Positions 60,084 through 64,000 of a stretch of 64,000 bases of DNA are shown here, piece after piece (positions within the stretch are counted from its first letter, which is position 1; each line of letters opens with the position of its first letter). The DNA is from Neurospora tetrasperma FGSC 2508 (Eukaryota; Ascomycota; Sordariomycetes; Sordariales; Sordariaceae). The DNA is taken from assembly GCF_000213175.1 (NCBI RefSeq), contig NW_009799179.1, positions 3,504,699 to 3,568,698 on the forward strand, in the 5' to 3' direction. The notes below the pieces were generated by a model. That model had not been told where the DNA came from. It did not search any database and worked only from the letters and a program-made list of their open reading frames with translations. A program made the position numbers and the translations under genes.

Positions 60084-61256
60084 ATGACCGTTCTACGATC
60101 AGCTCTGGGCCGGCAAACCCGGCCACTCAATCTCCGCGCTATGTCCAGGCCGAGGTCTCTCAGCACCAGCAGCACCACCACCGCCAGCGAAGCAGCAAGT
60201 CAGATGCTACACACTTTCCAGGACAAGACCATCGTCCGAAAACAGACTCTAGACGGCAATCAGCTACAAAAGTTGTGTCTCACGCTGGGCCGAAGGTATG
60301 GCCTAGGCCCCCAACTGGACCTCACGCTCGGCTGTCCCCCAGCGGGAACACCAGTGCCACCGGGATACCATCTGGTATACTTTACGCCATCAGAACTGGA
60401 GGAGGATCTTGGTGCCGATGGCACAGACCGCACGTTCAACGCACCCGCGCCTTTTACGAGGCGCATGTGGGCAGGAGGACAGATGCGGTGGAACGACGGT
60501 ACCGAGCTGAGGGTTGGGGAGCAGGTTGAGGAACACACAAAGCTCCTGAGTGCCGTGGCGAAGAAGAGTCGTGACGGCAGTGAGATGGTTCTGGTGGAGG
60601 TGAACAAAGAGTTCTGGGGTGAAAGAGGCTTGGCGCTGGTCGACCAAAGGTGAGTTCGAGTTTGTCTAGACACACAAACAAAAAGCCATAATCAAAAAAT
60701 AAAGCGAGAAGAAGAAAAAGTGTTGTTTATTCTTTTCTCATTATTATCACACAGATCTTGGATATTCCGGAAAGAAATCGACCTTTCGGCAATATCATCA
60801 TCATCCACATCCTCAATGCCTCCGATTCCTCCACCGCGAGGAGGCAAGTCAGAAGTGCGAGACGTTATAGTGGGTGACAATGCCCTGCCGGACCGGGTCT
60901 TCAAGTGGTCGCCCGCCGCCCTGTTCCGGTTCTCGGCTCTCACTTTCAACGCGCACATGATTCACTACAACGAGAGCTGGACGAGGGCCGTCGAGAACCA
61001 TCCGGGCGTGGTCGTGCATGGGCCGCTGAACCTGATCAACATGCTGGATTACTGGCGAGACGTGCACCGCGTGGAGGGGTCCGTCTTGGAGGAGATCTCG
61101 TATAGGGCTACGGCGCCGATATACGCGGGGGAGGAGTATGCCATGTCGAGCTCCAAGATGAACACGGATTATGGCATATTTGAGGTGCTGGTGAAGAAGG
61201 GGGATCAGGTTTGCATGACGGGACATATCAGCGAGGCCTCGAGCTGGAGTTATTAG
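60084..61256 (+). CDS. HotDog-fold acyl-thioester dehydratase/hydratase (Htd2 or mesaconyl-CoA hydratase-like)
   Basis: Two exons, 60084-60649 and 60755-61256, joined at GTGAGT/CACAG, 355 residues. The N-terminal 40 residues (MTVLRSALGRQTRPLNLRAMSRPRSLSTSS) look like a mitochondrial presequence. The first half is a MaoC-like N-terminal dehydratase domain (APAPFTRRMWAGGQMRW). The second is a HotDog domain with the family's SPAALFRFSALTFNAHMIHYNESW helix, the part carrying the catalytic His in HotDog dehydratases, followed by VVVHGPLNLINML. Close relatives are yeast Htd2, the mitochondrial fatty-acid-synthesis dehydratase, and bacterial mesaconyl-C4-CoA hydratases; sequence alone does not separate the two. 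It is divergent from an acyl-CoA dehydrogenase gene. Confidence 0.88.
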
Positions 61257-61641
61257 AGATGATGATGATGATGATGAGCGTAATTATCACACTTAATAAT
61301 GCATGGTCCGGTTGCGGACGTTTGCCTGCAACTGGTTTTCCAGCGTTGCTCGCAGTTGATGGAGAGGATCAGAGGGAGTGGGTTGGTTGATTAGGTTAAC
61401 TGACGGTTTACTACCGTGACCCACGGTTAAATACTGCACACCAGAATCCATGCGCCCCATTGCACCTTCCAGGCCCCTCCGTGAATTGACAACGACCCGT
61501 TACGTCACATGCTCTTTCTTTCATCGTCAGGATCTTTGTCCACAACCAGATAAATGGCAGCCAAAAAGTCTGGAAACGCTTTGGATGATGTAAACAAACA
61601 CCAAAAAACATCGTGAAAAGCTGCAAAAAACGAGGTTATAG
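61257..61641. other. 3' flank with short GAT repeat
   Basis: Begins with a GATx6 run (61258-61277) right after the dehydratase stop codon; otherwise nothing seen up to the tRNA-Ser 3' side. Confidence 0.5.
61625..61630 (-). terminator. Pol III terminator of tRNA-Ser
   Basis: A run of six T on the minus strand, 11 nt beyond the tRNA 3' end. Confidence 0.8.
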
Positions 61642-61740
61642 CGACGCGAGCAGGATTTGAACCTGCGCCTCCGAAGAGATTTGATAGGCCTCGAATGGGT
61701 GGTTCGAGTCAAACACCTTAGGCCACTCGGTTATCGCGCC
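61642..61740 (-). tRNA. tRNA-Ser (CGA), with intron
   Basis: Acceptor GGCGCGA/TCGCGTC, anticodon stem TTTGA/TCAAA, loop CT-CGA-A, then a 17-nt intron (61686-61702). A long variable arm (TCTCTTCGGAG), typical of serine tRNAs, and the T arm GCAGG-TTCAAAT-CCTGC follow. CTCGAA in the loop pairs perfectly with TTCGAG in the intron. Confidence 0.92.
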
Positions 61741-62305
61741 TTGGATCTCGTTATGAAAACTGTGTTGCTTTTGCAACCTATAGAGAGAGATGCTACGACA
61801 TGGGCCCGCGTGGCAGCGGCCAGCCCACTTGCCAACTCACAATGTTACGACAGGGCACCAAATCAAAATGCATCATTGAGGTTGCTGAAAGTTGATTCGT
61901 CTTCAAATGTTGTGCATGGATCTGGTGGCGCTTCTATATCCAGTTGCTTCGTTGCTTGGGGTTTTTCAGTGGGCTTGTAAACACCGAAAGCGGCAGCGTG
62001 GCCTGGAAAGGTTTTGGGGAAGCAAAGAACAGAGACAGATGCAGCAGTTATGAAAGCTGGCTATGAGGTTGCACGAGCAGAGATCCGCGGATAATGATTT
62101 ATAAAAGGAAATGAATTTCTAGCGATAAACACGCTTGTGATTTGTTTTTATGTATGGACAAATCTCCCACACACACACTACGTCTTTCCAGACTCTATAT
62201 GCAATCCGCACCTAACCTTCTATTTAACCACCGCAACCGGCAGGGTATCACATATATCTCTCCCCTGTCATCGCGCAAGGACGATGTTCCCACGAACCAA
62301 CTCTT
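61741..62305. other. Intergenic, tRNA-Ser to transporter 3' end
   Basis: 565 bp. No gene seen; the right part is the likely 3' UTR of the minus-strand transporter. Confidence 0.4.
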
Positions 62306-63418
62306 TTACCTCCCACCTTTCTGCGTCTTGCTCCTCAGTTCAACAGCACTATACCACGCCGCGCCCGCCAATGCAATCACCATACCCAAACCATTCAAGA
62401 ATCCCACCTTGACTCCAAACAACACAATACCCAACAAGATGGTCAAACACTGCTTGATATTTCCGCACACCGTCATCGTCACCGCGCCCGCCACCTTGTT
62501 CGTCGAAAACGAGCTATAATTCAGACAAAACGCCAACAGCCCATTGCCCGCCAGCGTGAGGATCAACGCCCCCGACGGGCCCTCGGGGTTCTGCTCCTTA
62601 AACCCAGCCAGCTCACCGCTAGCAATAGCGCAGACCAGCGCCTGCGCGCAAGCTAGGGGACTCATGCGCAGCAGCGTTTCGAGGGGCGACAAAGCTAACG
62701 CGCCGGTCATGATCCGATTGGTGGCGACGGTCTTGACGACGGCCAGGATGACGCCCAGGAAAGTGAGGAGGAAACCCGCGGCGGTGAAGTAGTAATCGCC
62801 ATAAGTGGCGAGACCGACGCCCAGGATGAGCGGGATCAGAGAGAGGTAGGTGTCCCGCGGGTAGAAGCGGCCGTAGCGGAAGCGGTAGATGAGCACGGCG
62901 AAAAAGGGACAGGTCGATCGCATGATCTGGTGGAAGGGGATGGAGACCATGGCGAGAGAGACGTTGGAGGTGGCGATGTTGACGGTGAAGAGGATGGAGA
63001 AGAGGAAGAGGACGACGTTTTGCTGGAGGCTGAGCTTCGTGAGGGTAAATCGACCTTGGAGAAGGAGGATGTAGCAGCCTATAGACGCCGAGCCGGCGTG
63101 GAGGGCCGTGAGAAGCCATGGGTAGGAGAACTGGTGATTATGGTTAGCTTGATGTTGTACACACAGGTGAAAGATCAATTGGGGGGTCTGGTATAAGACA
63201 AAACCAGGAGGCTGCTCGGCACTCACCTTGCCCAAGATGAGCTTGTTGTAAATCGTTAATGAAATGTTACATAGAAAGTAGACGGCCAAGTACAGTAGCT
63301 TTGTCGTGCCTGAGACTTCTTGTTCTGTTCTGACCGTGGGATTGGAAGGCTGTGGGTTGAGAGGAACCTGGGCCTCCAGATCCTCGTCCTTGTCCTTGAA
63401 AGTTGGGCTGCTAGACAT
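62306..63418 (-). CDS. Triose-phosphate/nucleotide-sugar transporter-family protein (DMT superfamily)
   Basis: Two exons on the minus strand, 63418-63227 and 63130-62306, 338 residues. About ten hydrophobic spans are seen, starting with LLYLAVYFLCNISLTIYNKLILGK, a family hallmark, spliced to FSYPWLLTALHAGSASIGCYI. Later landmarks are FHQIMRSTCPFFAVLIYR, the PLILGVGLATYGDY loop and the KTVATNRIMTG segment of the second half of the TPT fold. It probably exchanges sugar phosphates or nucleotide sugars across the Golgi or ER membrane; substrate unknown. The 96-nt intron (63131-63226) is a multiple of three without stops, so keeping it would insert 32 hydrophilic residues between spans 1 and 2. 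GTGAGT and ACCAG signals and family alignment favour removal. Confidence 0.9.
   Translation of the reverse strand: MSSSPTFKDKDEDLEAQVPLNPQPSNPTVRTEQEVSGTTKLLYLAVYFLCNISLTIYNKLILGKVSAEQPPGFVLYQTPQLIFHLCVQHQANHNHQFSYPWLLTALHAGSASIGCYILLLQGRFTLTKLSLQQNVVLFLFSILFTVNIATSNVSLAMVSIPFHQIMRSTCPFFAVLIYRFRYGRFYPRDTYLSLIPLILGVGLATYGDYYFTAAGFLLTFLGVILAVVKTVATNRIMTGALALSPLETLLRMSPLACAQALVCAIASGELAGFKEQNPEGPSGALILTLAGNGLLAFCLNYSSFSTNKVAGAVTMTVCGNIKQCLTILLGIVLFGVKVGFLNGLGMVIALAGAAWYSAVELRSKTQKGGR

Positions 63419-64000
<582 letters not shown>

Overview
The window is nuclear DNA from a filamentous ascomycete, most likely a sordariomycete and probably Sordariales. The signs are short 40-100 nt introns with GT..AG ends and CTAAC/CTGAC-like branch sites, C-ending codon preference, intron-bearing tRNA genes, and a protein set typical of these fungi: an endothiapepsin-like protease, a Vps3844-type protein, a proline/glutamine-rich metacaspase and a Cps1-type glycosyltransferase. 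Genus is not determinable from the sequence alone. All splice models below were built by reading frames and splice signals by eye and are not supported by transcripts.

Left part (1-12.5 kb): a BNR beta-propeller protein (601-2236), an orphan two-exon gene (5753-7175), two intron-containing tRNA genes (Glu-CTC, Gln-TTG) on the minus strand, then two minus-strand genes for secreted hydrolases, a beta-lactamase-fold serine hydrolase (8295-10292) and a pepsin-family aspartic protease (11187-12485).

Middle-left (12.5-26.4 kb): a gene-poor 7.9 kb stretch carrying a 326-bp MITE-like element with TA target duplication. It is followed by an OPT-family oligopeptide transporter (20395-22730), an intron-bearing tRNA-Ile(AAT), and immediately after it a decayed Ty3/gypsy integrase fragment enclosed by near-identical 184-bp inverted repeats.

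Middle (26.4-45 kb): a Cps1-type polysaccharide synthase with a 5' UTR intron, a remarkable cluster of GAACAGCY motifs upstream and a GTCCTGTT minisatellite downstream; a DHA1/Qdr-like MFS exporter; an orphan mitochondrial protein; a Vps3844-domain ER/vacuolar membrane protein; a head-to-head pair of spliceosome genes (NTR2-like and SmG); a Cdc25/Acr2-like rhodanese phosphatase; and a WW-domain protein.

Right part (45-64 kb): a metacaspase divergent from the WW gene; a seven-transmembrane protein fused to an RGS domain; a gene-poor 5.2 kb stretch; an orphan single-membrane-span protein; a head-to-head pair of mitochondrial acyl-CoA enzymes (acyl-CoA dehydrogenase and HotDog dehydratase/hydratase); an intron-bearing tRNA-Ser(CGA); a triose-phosphate-transporter-family protein; and a 200-bp GTT repeat reaching the window end.

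Most genes are ordinary housekeeping or cell-wall, secretion and signalling genes. The most unusual signals are the GAACAGCY cluster, the TA-flanked MITE, the inverted-repeat-bounded gypsy remnant beside tRNA-Ile, and two divergent gene pairs whose products act in the same process.
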